Source: Gibbula magus (Eukaryota; Mollusca; Gastropoda; Trochida; Trochidae). From it: DNA of 64,000 nucleotides. Both the position numbers and the translations under genes were made by a program. Numbering within the stretch: position 1 is the stretch's first letter; each line of letters begins with the position of its first letter. The stretch spans positions 59,586,581-59,650,580 of the forward strand of contig OW388297.1 of the NCBI GenBank assembly GCA_936450465.1. Direction: 5' to 3'. Shown one piece after another: positions 44,640-56,135 of this stretch. The notes beneath the pieces were generated by a model. It saw nothing but the letters and a program-made list of their open reading frames with translations. It was not told the DNA's origin and did not search any database.

Positions 44640-44877
44640 GGTCGCAATAGATTTGATCGCAGCAATCACGAGCGCGGACATGTACGCCCCGCCCTCCTGG
44701 TACCCACTGAACCGCTCAGTAGACCCGTACTGCAACTCTCCCAATCCTTTACTCCTTTAGCGCAGAAATCACGGGCCAGTCCTGCGATCTGACAGCATTC
44801 TCGTTGCGATAATGGTGCAGTAATTTCCCTTTCACGCTGCAACACAAGGGAAGTGACTTTTGTCCGGCACTGTAGGA
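44640..44877 (-). repeat. Tc1/mariner-like end, right partner of the 35904 repeat
   Basis: TGACTTTTGTCCGGCACTGTA at 44854-44874 is followed by GGAAGA. The TA after CTG fits a mariner-type boundary. Inside, it shares weak similarity with 35922-36075 in inverted orientation. Confidence 0.45.
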
Positions 44878-45264
44878 AGAGTGTCACTTAAATTTCAAAT
44901 TTACAAGAAAAATAAGCACAACGCGAACAAGAAATTGAAAGCATTTCACATACTGCGTCATTGTGACATCATATCCATGGTAATGTCATTCAGACACTCG
45001 ACCAACAGAAATCTGAATCTTGTTTCTAATTTTCTGTTCTTTGTAATAAAAATATCTAAAGCAAATTTGGTGGTTTAACTATGTGCACACTCTTGAAAAC
45101 ATTTCACTGAATGCTCTTGGCTTATATATGAGAAAATAAAGATATTATTAAGACATCAAATCATCAGTCGAACTGTTCAGTGTATCAACGCGGAGCACGT
45201 TCTACAAGTAAATGTATACCACTTTATTAGTTTAACAATTTAAAAAAAAGGAGGGTATATAATA

Positions 45265-47407
45265 CAAGAAGAAGAAGAAGAAGTTTATTCGTATACAAGG
45301 CCTCATGGCCAAAAGTACAGAATTGTATATACAAAATGTTAGTGCATATATACATCGAAGTGGTTTTTATACAGGTAAATTACGTTTCAAGAAAATTGAA
45401 AGATTTTTTAAATATTCAGCATTTTTGGTAGACATTAAAAAATTGAACTTTTCACGTGTTGGATAGGTATAAAAAATATACTGGTAACAACATTTTTCTA
45501 CTTTCCACATAGTATGGACACATCAATAAAAAGTGAAATTCATCTTCGATAACGTCATATTTACATTTTGTACACTTCAATAAATCAGGATTTACATTTT
45601 TATCATATCTATATTGCTGAATATTGAGTTTATGGCTCATACATCTGAATTTACACATAATACGTAGTAAATCTCTGTTCGAGTTAAGTTTTAAAATGTA
45701 AAGCTCTGGCTCCAGCACACTCTTGTAGGCACAATAATCATGGAGATATGATGATGAATTTAATTTACTTTGCCATAATTGAAAATTAATGTCTTTACAT
45801 CTCTGTTTAAAACATTGTATAAAATATGATACGTCACCAGTGTCTTGGGAGATCCATACATATGAAAACCCCATCTCCATTAACAAAGTACGAACATGTG
45901 ACACCCAGCTGACACCGCCATGGTCGTCATATGACTTAAGCATTAAGTAACAAGCCTTTGGATGGCGACCTGAATCCATGCTTATTAGCCTCGCCCAATA
46001 TTTGATACATCTTTGAAAATAATTTATACAAAGTTTATATCTTCCAACTTCACCAAGTATAGCTGTATTCGCTACAAATTTACCAACACCAACATACCTT
46101 TTAAAGAACGAACTTTGTACCTTTTCAATGTCATCTCTTATAGTATATCCCCAAATTTCAGACCCATACAACAATATTGGAGCTATTTTCGTGTCAAAAA
46201 TGTGGGTAATGATATTTAGTGGGATATGAGGGTATTTGTTCAAGAGTTGAAATATTGGAAAGCAAGCTTTTTTAGCTTGAATCGCTAGCGTCTCACATGC
46301 CTTAGACCATATTAGTCTTGATGAAAACAGTATACCCAGGTATTTATAGTATGACGCAACGTTAACGTTTTGTCCATCATACGTCCATTTCTCGGTCTTT
46401 TTAAGGTAACCTCCATTTCTGAATATAACAATACATGATTTATCCAGGTTTACCTGTAGACCCCATTTATCACAATATGTTTTTAACAAATCAAGCTTTC
46501 TCTGCAGACCAATTACAGTATCATCTAATAAAGTTACATCGTCGGCAAACAAAATTAATTGGATATCTTCAGTTCCATCCCTCACAAATACACCTCGTAG
46601 CCCAAAGGTCTTAAATTCTTCAATAAGCTCATTAATGAAAAATATAAACAGAACGGGACTAAGAATGCAACCCTGCCGAACTCCAGATGAAGTTTTAAAT
46701 ACTTCATTTTTAAGGTTGCCAACTCGAACACAAGCGGAGACTTTTTCATACATATTCTTCAATATACAAAACATCTTTCCGTGAATACCTTTTGTTAAAA
46801 GAACATAAAGTAATTTATTTCTATTTACAAGGTCGAACGCTTTTTTAAAATCTATGAATGCAGCATAGAATCTATGTTTAGGCTTTCTCAGATATTTCTG
46901 GCATAAAGATTGAAGAATGAACATATTGTCGACAGTAGAATAGTCATTACGAAAACCTGCTTGAGACTCATGTAGGAGTTCATGAAGATCAAGCCATATT
47001 CTAATTCTATGTTCCAGAATAGATGTAAAAAGTTTGCCCATTGTGTTTAATAAAGAAATGCCACGATAGTTGTTCGGGTCTCGCGTATCACCTTTCTTAT
47101 AAAGAGGAATTATCATTCCTACATTCCAATTGTCTGGAAATATGCCAGTGTCCAGTACAGAATTAAATAGAAGTTCTAGAAAAGGAATGAGAAATGGTGC
47201 ATGTTTGTAAAATTCGGACGGAATCCCATCGACACCTGGGGATTTTCCTTGTTTTAGGAGCTTAATTGATCTCTCTATTTCATCTCTGGATATTGGTTCT
47301 GATAAAATATCGCCATTAAGACATTCTTCACACGCACTGTATTCATGATTAGTTAGAACATTTTCCACTACCTCATCGAAATACATGTAAATATAGAAAT
47401 AAATCAC
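45265..47407 (-). mobile_element. Young 5'-truncated LINE with a CTT-type tail
   Basis: Minus-strand element. Its 3' end is marked on the plus strand by AAGAAGAAGAAGAAG at 45269-45284, then the 3' UTR and the coding frame from 45452. It is 5'-truncated within the linker before RT. Confidence 0.85.
45452..47407 (-). CDS. LINE ORF2 fragment: complete reverse transcriptase plus zinc knuckle (651 codons)
   Basis: The first ten codons (MIYFYIYMYF) are probably not native. From residue ~11 the sequence is LINE: SIKLLKQGKSPGVDGIPSEF, IIPLYKKGDTRDPNNYRGIS, HESQAGFRNDYSTVDNMF, AAFIDFKKAFDLVN, SSGVRQGCILSPVLFIFFIN, LILFADDVTLLDD (FADD intact), GLQVNLDKSCIVIF and YYKYLGILF. The post-RT region has PILLYGSEIWGY. 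CTKCKYDVIEDEFHFLLMC is a C-x2-C...H-x4-C knuckle. The whole RT frame is unbroken. The endonuclease is lost by truncation. The blocks match the decayed minus-strand fragments at 10.5-11.3 kb and 51.2-51.8 kb, so this is the best reference copy of that family here. Confidence 0.88.
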   Translation of the reverse strand: MIYFYIYMYFDEVVENVLTNHEYSACEECLNGDILSEPISRDEIERSIKLLKQGKSPGVDGIPSEFYKHAPFLIPFLELLFNSVLDTGIFPDNWNVGMIIPLYKKGDTRDPNNYRGISLLNTMGKLFTSILEHRIRIWLDLHELLHESQAGFRNDYSTVDNMFILQSLCQKYLRKPKHRFYAAFIDFKKAFDLVNRNKLLYVLLTKGIHGKMFCILKNMYEKVSACVRVGNLKNEVFKTSSGVRQGCILSPVLFIFFINELIEEFKTFGLRGVFVRDGTEDIQLILFADDVTLLDDTVIGLQRKLDLLKTYCDKWGLQVNLDKSCIVIFRNGGYLKKTEKWTYDGQNVNVASYYKYLGILFSSRLIWSKACETLAIQAKKACFPIFQLLNKYPHIPLNIITHIFDTKIAPILLYGSEIWGYTIRDDIEKVQSSFFKRYVGVGKFVANTAILGEVGRYKLCINYFQRCIKYWARLISMDSGRHPKACYLMLKSYDDHGGVSWVSHVRTLLMEMGFSYVWISQDTGDVSYFIQCFKQRCKDINFQLWQSKLNSSSYLHDYCAYKSVLEPELYILKLNSNRDLLRIMCKFRCMSHKLNIQQYRYDKNVNPDLLKCTKCKYDVIEDEFHFLLMCPYYVESRKMLLPVYFLYLSNT

Positions 47408-48365
47408 ACTCGTGCATTTGGATCGTTTGTATTAAACTGTCATGGAAGCGGAGGAACAACACATTCTTCGAACGATCCAACTGCATATATAGTAAACATT
47501 GGATGGTTTTGACGGATTCAATCTTCTTTAATACAATACGATGAGCTCATTTCGACCGGTATCCTGGTCCCGTCAATCCTCAAAGGTACACCTAGGGATC
47601 GTGATTGACATGTGTACTAAGTTTGGCGGAGGTAGGGACATTTCGCTCATGTTACTGTGTTATTCAAGTGTGTAAGAAGAGTCATTATTTCTGAGGAAAC
47701 GTACATCAATTAGAGGATTATGGATAAAATGAGTGAAGTTATGAATGAGATGGACTCGTCACAGTCATATGTTGACATCGTAATGGCGGGAAGTCGTATA
47801 GAAGTAGTTGCGTACGTGGAAGTGTATCAAATTAACAACGAGGACAGAAGCGTGGTGATCAGGAGGATCAGATGAACAACAGCGTAATCAAGAAATCATA
47901 TAACGGACAGTACAGGTAGACCGGCTGGCGCTGTCATATGCAGTGGCACTGAAAAGTCTGCCATAGCAAAACATTCGACAGATATAAACGCTCTATTCAG
48001 CTTGTAAATACAACATAATGTGTGTGTTACCTCCCGCCAGAAAACTCTACTAGAGCAGTAGATGCGAGTGCTTCCTTTGATCAGTTATAACCGATATATA
48101 CTATATAAAAAATCAGGAACTGTGTATATTTGTTGAGATCTGAACAGTCGGTGTGGTGATTCAGCGGATTTTTATTACCGATGTTGACAACTACCTAACC
48201 GGGATGTTATAGACTGCACACAGAATAGACATGGTACCATTTCATGTGATTTTTTTAATTAACGGCAATCTGCATATTCTTAACGGTAGGAATAGCAACC
48301 GCGTGGTTGTGCAGTAGTAGACTACTGTTTGGTCCCGTGCGAAAAACTAGGACGGTTTGACAATT
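47408..48365. other. Unassigned sequence with a 51-codon frame
   Basis: A plus-strand ATG at 47720 opens 51 codons to TGA at 47873-47875: MDKMSEVMNEMDSSQSYVDI, then acidic and basic residues. Its composition looks coding, but I recognise no family. A LINE ORF1 N-terminus is possible. The rest shows nothing. Confidence 0.3.
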
Positions 48366-48369
48366 TAAA

Positions 48370-50947
48370 TGCCAAGAGAAGTGTACACACGGTCAAGAGA
48401 AGTGTACACAGGGCCAAAAGAAATGTACACAGGGCCAGGAGAAGTGTACACAGGGCCAAGTGAAGTGTACAGAGGGCCAAGAGAAATATACACGGGGCCA
48501 AGAGAAGTGCACACAAGGCCAAGAGAAGTGTACACAGAGCCAAGATAAGTGTACACAGGGCCAGGAGAAGTGAACACAGAGCCAAGAGAAGTGTACACAG
48601 AGCCAAGAGAAGTGTACACAGAGCCAAAAAAAATTGTACAGAGGGCCAGGAGAAGTGAACACAGAGCCAAGAGAAGTGCACACAAGGCCAAGAGAGGTGT
48701 ACACAGGGCCAAGAGAATTGTACACAGAGCCAAGAGAAGTGTACACAGGGCCAGGAGAAGTGTACACAAGGCCAAGAGAAGTGCACACAAGGCCAAGAGA
48801 AGAGTACACAGAGCCAAGAGAAGTGTACACAGGGCCAAGAGAATTGTACACAGAGCCAAGAGAAGTGTACACGGGGCCAGGAGAAGTGAACACAGAGCAA
48901 AGAGGAGTGTACACAGAGCCAAGAGAAGTGTACACAGAGCAAAGAGGAGTGAACACAGAGCCAAGAGAATTGTACACAGAGCCAAGAGAAGTGTACACGG
49001 GGCCAGGAGAAGTGTACACAGAGCAAAGAGGAGTGTACACAGAGCAAAGAGGAGTGTACACAGGGCCAAGAGAATTGTACACAGGGCCAGGAGAAGTGTA
49101 CACAGGGCCAAGAGAAGTGTACACAGAGCCAAGAGAAGTGTACACAGAGCCAAGAAAATTGTACAGAGGGCCAAGGGAAGTGCACACAAGGCCAAGAGAG
49201 GTGTACACAGGGCCAAGAGAAGTGTACACAGGGCCAGGAGAAGTGTACACAAGGCCAAGAGAAGTGCACACAAGGCCAAGAGAAGTGTACGCAGAGCCAA
49301 GAGAAGTGTACACAGGGCCAGGAGAAGTGAACACAGAGCCAAGAAAAGTGTACACAGAGCCAGGAGAAGTGAACACAGAGCCAGGAGAAGTGAACACAGA
49401 ACCAGGAGAAGTGTAAACAGGGCCAAGAGAAGTGTACACAGAGCCAAGAGAAGTGTACACAAGGCCAAGAGAAGTGTACACAGGGCCAAGGGAATTGTAC
49501 AGAGGGCCAAGAGAAGTGTACATAGAGCCAAGAGAAGTGTACACAGGGCCAAGAGAAGTGGACACAGGGCCAGGAGAAGTGTCCCCATGGCCAAGAGAAG
49601 TGTACACAGAGCCAAGAGAAGTGTACACAGAGCCAAGAGAAGTGAACACAGAGCCAAGAGAAGTGTACACAGAGCCAAGGGAAGTGTACACAGAGCCAAG
49701 GGAAGCGTACACAGAGCCAAGGATAGTGTACACAGTGCCAGGAGAAGTGTACACAGGGCCAAGTGAAGTGTACAGAGGGCCAAGAGAAATATACACGGGG
49801 CCAAGAGAAGTACACACAAGGCCAAGAGAAGTGTTCATTGAGCCAGGAGAAGTGTACACCGGGCCAAGAGAAGTGTACACAGAGCCAAGAGAAGTGTACA
49901 GAGGGCCAGGAGAAGTGTCCCCATGGCCAAGAGAAGTGTACACAGAGCCAAGAGAAGTGTACACAGAGCCAAGATAAGTCCACACAGGGCCAAGAGAAGT
50001 CCACACAGGGCCAAGAGAAGTGTACACAGAGCCAAGATAAGTCCACACAGGGCCAAGAGAAGTGCACACAAGGCCAAGAGAAGTGTACGCAGAGCCAAGA
50101 GAAGTGTACACAGGGCCAGGAGAAGTGAACACAGAGCCAAGAAAAGTGTACACAGAGCCAGGAGAAGTGAACACAGAGCCAGGAGAAGTGAACACAGAAC
50201 CAGGAGAAGTGTAAACAGGGCCAAGAGAAGTGTACACAGAGCCAAGAGAAGTGTACACAAGGCCAAGAGAAGTGTACACAGGGCCAAGAGAGGTCCACAC
50301 AGGGCCAAGAGAATTGTACACAGGGCCAAGAGAAGTGTACATAGAGCCAAGAGAATTGTACACAGGGCCAAGAGAAGTGTACATAGAGCCAAGAGAAGTG
50401 TACACAGGGCCAAGAGAAGTGGACACAGGGCCGGGAGAAGTGTCCCCATGGCCAAGAGAAGTGTACACAGAGCTAAGAGAAGTGTACACAGAGCCAAGAG
50501 AAGTGTACACAGAGCCAAGAGAAGTGTACACAGAGTCAGGAGAAGTGTGCACAGAGCCAAGATAATTGTACACAGGGCCAGGAGTAGTGTACACAGAGCC
50601 AAGCGAAGTGAACACAGAACCAAGAGAAGTGTACACAGGACCAAGAGAAGTGTACACAGAGCCAGGAGTAGTGTACACAGAGCCAAGCGAAGTGAACACA
50701 GAACCAAGAGAAGTGTACACAGGGCCAAGAGAAGTGTACACAGGGCCAGGAGTAGTGTACACAGAGCCAAGCGAAGTGAACACAGAACCAAGAGAAGTGG
50801 ACACAGAGCCAAGAGAAGTGTACACAGGGCCAGGAGTAGTGTACACAGAGCCAAGCGAAGTGAACACAGAACCAAGAGAAGTGTACACAGGGCCAAGAGA
50901 AGTGTACACAGAGCCAAGAGAAGTGTACACAAGGCCAAGAGAAGCCA
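48370..50947. repeat. 21-bp minisatellite, about 122 units
   Basis: Unit CCAAGAGAAGTGTACACAG plus a G/A-variable dinucleotide. There are few or no length changes across 2.6 kb, so frames stay open for hundreds of codons on both strands. Minus-strand heptapeptides are HFSWLCV, TSLGSVY and LLLALCT; plus-strand ones are EPREVYT, KRSVHRA and QEKCTQS. These frames are by-products of a unit divisible by three and I do not call them genes. Higher-order structure: a long block near 49285 recurs 798 bp later (38 units) at 50083. An 84-bp (4-unit) super-repeat runs at 50581, 50665, 50749 and 50833. Confidence 0.95.
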
Positions 50948-51199
50948 CAGACTGACTCTTCAACGAGATCTATTTAAGGCTGAGAAGAGAAGAGAATCAG
51001 ACTTTTTTTTAAAATCCATAGGAAAGGTCGGATTTGGAAACGAAAGAAATAAGCACATTCCGATTTAGTTAGTGTGTGAAGATGGAAATGTGTCGTGTAA
51101 ACTGAGAATATTGTAAGAAAAGTTGAGACACGACTTCCATACTCTGCTTCATGTTACCTGTGGAGATGAAATGTTGGATGTCTCGTCACCCTCGAGAAG

Positions 51200-51790
51200 T
51201 GACATCGAAAATGTATTAAACAAAATTTGGAATAAGGGGGCTATCTTAACTGAGATATGTTAAGATAAGACAGATTGAGAGGGAACTTAAAAGGTATATA
51301 ATTTGAATACGAATTTCAAGAATTTGCCCCTACTTTTTAAAACAGCTTTGCATGTTTTAATCTTGATTTGCGCAATGATTTTACTGTAAGAGACACCCAA
51401 AATGTCTGACCCGTAGCATAGAATAGCATCAAATAGTTTATAGAGATCCCCCACATGACAAATAACCTACTCTGTGTTGGTACCTTATATAGCCATAAGG
51501 GCATTATTGCCTTGACAAGCCAGTGTAATCTGGCTTTAGTCCAAACTAGCCTAGGGCTGAATACAATACGCAAATATATGTGGTATGAAACAACTTCCAG
51601 CCTTAGACCAAACAAAAAACAGTTTTCATACTTTTTAAGAGGACCAATATTCCTGAAAACTATAAATTTAGTCTTATAAAGTTGACAACAGATTTCAGGA
51701 TCATGAATCTGTTTCTGTAAGAGCATTATCAGCGACCGAGGAAACATCATACGCAAACATACGAGCATTCAAATTATAAACATCAGGTGA
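51200..51790 (-). pseudogene. Decayed LINE RT fragment
   Basis: On the minus strand, across several frames: MFAYDVSSVADN (FADDV block with Asp to Tyr), TKFIVFRNIGPLKKYE, LEVVSYHIYLRIVFSPRLVW, then DAILCYGSDILGVSY. The same blocks (KCxIVFRNGGxLKK, YYKYLGILFSSRLIW, LLYGSEIWG) occur in order in the intact LINE at 45452-47407, so it is an older copy of that family. Confidence 0.75.
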
Positions 51791-52424
51791 AATGTATACA
51801 TCCTGGCCTCCAAATTGATCCATTTTCCTCATAAACTGATCATAAAAACAATAAGCTATTGGGGACTATTGCCAGGTGCCAATACTACAATTAACAAGCA
51901 AAAACGTGAGCGTGACTCACTAATACCCCGACATTTGTTTATTTTATTCAAAGAGAGAGGTGTCTGCATAAGCAATGAACTGTAATTGCTAAGATGAAGG
52001 CGTTTGTGAAATGGGTAGGACAAATCTGTTCATATATGTGATATTGGAATAGTAGGAGTAAGTATAACTTGTAAAGGTAGGGATACCATAATACACTACT
52101 GCCATTACCATCGATTTCAACTTTATTTTGGAAATTAATTCATCATAATGATTCATTCGAGTGAAATGAAACAACAGGAAAATGGAAGCACAACCCGGTA
52201 AGCACAGTGAGGGATATACAGCAGTTTATGGCGGAAAGGAAAGAAAACTTAACTGTTTCCAAAATATAACAAGTGCAAATATAAAAAAGTAAAATCAACA
52301 AGAACACAGAAGTAGCTTTTGTGAAAGTTACATGAAAAAGAAATCCGAATATGACTAATTAAAAAATATAAAAAATTCACAAAAGATTCCAAAATCCACT
52401 AAATCGTGTTACATTTCGCACTGC
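51791..52424. other. Unassigned sequence
   Basis: No supported gene or repeat. Confidence 0.35.
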
Positions 52425-52580
52425 ACCTCTCCTAGTGGTGCAGAATATATGTGCCAAATGTGAAAAGTATAAGATTAATAGTATCTGTAAACGATCGGAC
52501 AAAAATGTTTTCGGACGGACGGACGGAATCGTTGGTATTTGGTATTACTATAAACCCCCAACCGTTTGTCGGGGGTATAA
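52425..52580 (+). repeat. Interspersed repeat with (GGAC)n and a CCCCC/GGGGG hairpin
   Basis: CACCTCTCCTAGTGGTGCAGAAT is followed by TATGTGCCAAATGTGAAAAG, then CGGACGGACGGACGGA (52514-52529), then AACCCCCAACCGTTTGTCGGGGGTATA. This order of blocks is, to my knowledge, widespread in mollusc genomes as a short repeat. Termini not resolved. Confidence 0.5.
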
Positions 52581-53545
52581 ACATGCTTGAAATACCATAA
52601 GATGTTCGGAAACAAGCAGAATACCTGAAACACAATGATGGATGAAAGATCTAAAATGTACCATTGAGACCAACCTTTTCAGACTTAACAAAGTAACTTT
52701 ATGATTTACTATATCAATATCTATAATAAACAATAAAACCTTCCTATCTTTTCGACAGAACGTATGACAAATTACGTGTTTTATAGATGGTTGGGCGAGG
52801 CATCAGCTGAGCGCAAAAAATCGTACAATTAAAACCGGATAATGTACTGCTACTCGCCCTCTATCTCAGAGCACAGTCAAATGCTTGTATCATGAAAAAA
52901 GGTCTCAAATTATAATTATGATCTTACATTTTAAATGAACTGTCAACAAATTTGGGGAAAATTCTCCAAAAGACAACAATAAAGATTGACAATGCTCAAT
53001 TCATATGCAAATAAAATGGCGATTGACGTCAATACTTTTAAATTACATTAATTTATTTAATAACAATTAGTATTTGTGTAATTTAATTTCGATTTTGATA
53101 ATGTTGGGCGACAAGTCCAGCTCAGTTGTAGTATCTATCAATCTATATTAATTCAGACCAATATTGTTTATATCAGATTATATCATGTTGATCTAGCATC
53201 GAACATTGCACAGGGCTGTCCGGTTCAAATTTGATATTTCGCCGCTAAGCCAATCATAAAATATGCCTTATCTCGCTTGAGCTTTCTCAAAAATCAAAAC
53301 ATCGTTTAGCGGTGAAAGTAGTAATTAATTAAGTATTCAGTTATTGAAAGTAATTAACCAAACTTCGAATATCCTAGGCCCTTATTTACAAATAATAATG
53401 ACAACTAATTAAAACATTATATAAAGTGAAGAAAAATATTGTTCAAGAATATTTATCAAGTTATGTGTTGCTGGAGGTCTACGATAGACTGTTTGTAAGG
53501 GGTGGAAGTGAACTTTTCATTTGTATCTAAGGTAACAAACCGTGG
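52581..53545. other. Unassigned AT-rich sequence
   Basis: No supported gene or repeat. Confidence 0.4.
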
Positions 53546-53547
53546 TA

Positions 53548-54365
53548 TAATACAAGCGCCCTAGTAAGACCGTGTGACAATTCAAGCGTCCTAGTGAGAC
53601 TGTGCTACAGTACAAGCGTCCAAGCGAGTCACGGTACAATACAAGCGTCCTAGTGAGACATTGTGAGAATACAAGCGTCCTAGTGAGAACGTGTTACAAT
53701 ACAAGCGTCTTAGTGAGACCGTGTTACGATACGAGCGTCTTAGTGAGACCGTGTGACAATACAAGCGTCTTAGTGAGACCGTGTTACGATACAAGCGTCC
53801 TAGTTAGACCGTGTGACAATACAAGCGTCTTAGTGAGACCGTGTTACGATACGAGCGTCTTAGTGAGACATTGTGACAATACAAGCGTCTTAGTTTGACC
53901 GTGTGACAATACAAGCGTCCTAGTTAGACCGTGTGACAATACAAGCGTCTTAGTTTGACCGTGTGACAATACAAGCGTCTTAGTTTGACCGTGTGACAAT
54001 ACAAGCGTCTTAGTTTGACCGTGTGACAAAACAAGCGTCCTAGTTAGACCGTGTGACAATACAAGCGTCTTAGTTTGACCGTGTGACAATACAAGCGTCT
54101 TAGTTTGACCGTGTGACAATACAAGCGTCTTAGTTTGACCGTGTGACAATACAAGCGTCTTAGTTTGACCGTGTGACAATACAAGCGTCCTAGTTAGACC
54201 GTGTGACAATACAAGCGTCTTAGTTTGACCGTGTGACAATACAAGCGTCTTAGTTTGACCGTGTGACAATACAAGCGTCTTAGTTTGACCGTGTGACAAT
54301 ACAAGCGTCTTAGTTTGACCGTGTGACAATACAAGCGTCCTAGTTAGACCGTTTTACAATACATG
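53548..54365. repeat. 30-bp minisatellite, about 27 units
   Basis: Unit based on ACAATACAAGCGTCTTAGT plus TGACCGTGTG. Two variant types (TCTTAGTTTGACC and TCCTAGTTAGACC) alternate in a partly regular higher-order pattern. The left part is more diverged than the right. The unit is a multiple of three, so a minus-strand frame of 161 codons repeats SHGQTKTLVL. I do not treat it as a gene. Confidence 0.93.
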
Positions 54366-55628
54366 CTACCTAGTGAGACGAGCCTGAAGACCATGTCTGA
54401 TGTTCTGCCTCCAACAAACACAACGAAAGGGTAAGTAATCAAGTACTACCCTTTCTGTTTGTCACATATCACAACTTCTAAATGCTATTGTTTAACATTG
54501 TGAAAAAAGAAATTATGGTTAACCTACTATATCTTCAAATATTCACATGACGTGGTGCATGTCACTGTTTCACAAACTTTCGTGATATAAAAGAAATATA
54601 CTTCGAAGCGGCGTCAAAACCCAATTGACCTCACTTCACCTGATATACATACATGCATATATTCATTATTTAAGAATCTCAAGCTCCTGAACATGGAAGA
54701 TAATCATCAACGAAAGTCACCATTTCCTTTCGGAAAGGGGGCAACGAATTTCAATGTTCAATCTTAGAGCGTGCAATTGTCTAGCGTATACAGAAATAAA
54801 ACAATTAGTTGGCATTGTTTGTTGTTTTTATACACGTCTGTGAACTAGTTTTAGAGGATGATACCCAAACGCTACGAGACAACTGTACGTCTTTCGGAAT
54901 GTAATTGTATCACATGTGACCACAATATATTCATATGATTGGACAAAACAATTTGACTGCACTCTCATGAAAATTGAAGTTACTGTCTTGCACACAGAAT
55001 CCACAAAAGCGATAGGTCAATCATTTTTCGGGCTACGTTTTACATCAGCTTTATAAAAGAGACATTTAATGTTTTTACCCCAGGACACAAGAAAATACCA
55101 GTATGAACAATCTTGTGAAATATAACACTGTTAAGTAATCGATAATTTACACAAAATCACATAGTTACATCGAGTCATAGTAGTTGTATTTCGAAAGGAT
55201 TATCTCATTTCATGCAAAATATTCAATGTTATGAATACTGATGAGCGGTTGATGAATATGTAGATCAATCATCGCACTAACAAAACATGAACAAATGTAT
55301 GCACGGGCTATGTAATTAACATTCTCATTTTAATACTACTAGTTTTGGTTTGGTCATAGATATATTGGCATGACTATGTAGCAATGAATTCAGTAATGAT
55401 GTGTGAAATGAGTCACGTTGGAAGTGGTCGTAAATCTGTTAAAATTTAAATCATTCGAATATGTGCACGATCAACAAAACGATATTACTTATGTCTTATT
55501 TAAAACCTAATTTATGATAAATAAACCAAAATAATTGTTGAACAAAACATATATTTCTCTTTATCGTTGGTGAATACCTTTAGCTAATTAATTCACATTC
55601 TACAACATAGATGAAACCATTGCTGGAA
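54366..55628. other. Mostly unassigned; SINE-like tail at 54583-54645
   Basis: Contains a diverged copy of the GCGGCGTTAAA tail of 26090-26215 (GAAGCGGCGTCAAAACCCAA followed by CTCACTTCACC). Otherwise AT-rich without a supported gene. Confidence 0.4.
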
Positions 55629-56130
55629 CAGTACAGCAAGAGGCTGTCAACATAGACTGTTATATTTATATCTGTGTATGGACTGTCCCCTGGGCAGTAC
55701 AGTAAGAGGCCGTCAACAGAGACTGTTATATTTATATCTATATATCGACTATCCCATGTGCAGTACAGCAAGAGGCCGTCGACAGAGACTGTTATATTTA
55801 TATCTGTATATGGACTGCCCCCTGGGCAGTACAGCAAGAGGCCGTCAACAGAGACTGTTACATTTATATCTATATATCGACTGTCCCCTTGGCAGTACAG
55901 CAAGAGGCCGTCAACAGAGACTGTTACATTTATATCTGTATATCGACTGTCCCCTGGGCAGTACAGCAAGAGGCCGTCAACAGAGACTGTGTTATTTATA
56001 TCTATATATCGACTGTCCCATGTGCAGTACAGCAAGAGGCCGTCAACAGAGACTGTTATATTTATATCTATATATCGACTGTCCCCTGGGCAGTACAGCA
56101 AGAGGCCGTCAACAGAGACGGTTATCTTTG
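55629..56130. repeat. 66-bp minisatellite, about 7.6 units
   Basis: Units start with CAGTACAGCAAGAGGC at 55629, 55695, 55761, 55827, 55893, 55959, 56025 and 56091, each exactly 66 bp apart. The minus-strand frame repeats a 22-residue block containing TVSVDGLLLYC. Unit length is again a multiple of three, and the plus-strand frames are open as well. Confidence 0.93.
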
Positions 56131-56135
56131 TAATC

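Noticed and set aside
48370..50947. CRISPR array
   Set aside because: The DNA is animal, and the units are head-to-tail without unique spacers.
48322..51068. Very long open frames (up to 856 codons) on both strands
   Set aside because: They are produced by a 21-bp tandem repeat with no stops. Frames on both strands are open together, and the peptides are pure heptad repeats without domains.
53602..54329. 161-codon repeat protein frame (SHGQTKTLVL units)
   Set aside because: By-product of the 30-bp minisatellite. No start context, domain or flanking gene structure.
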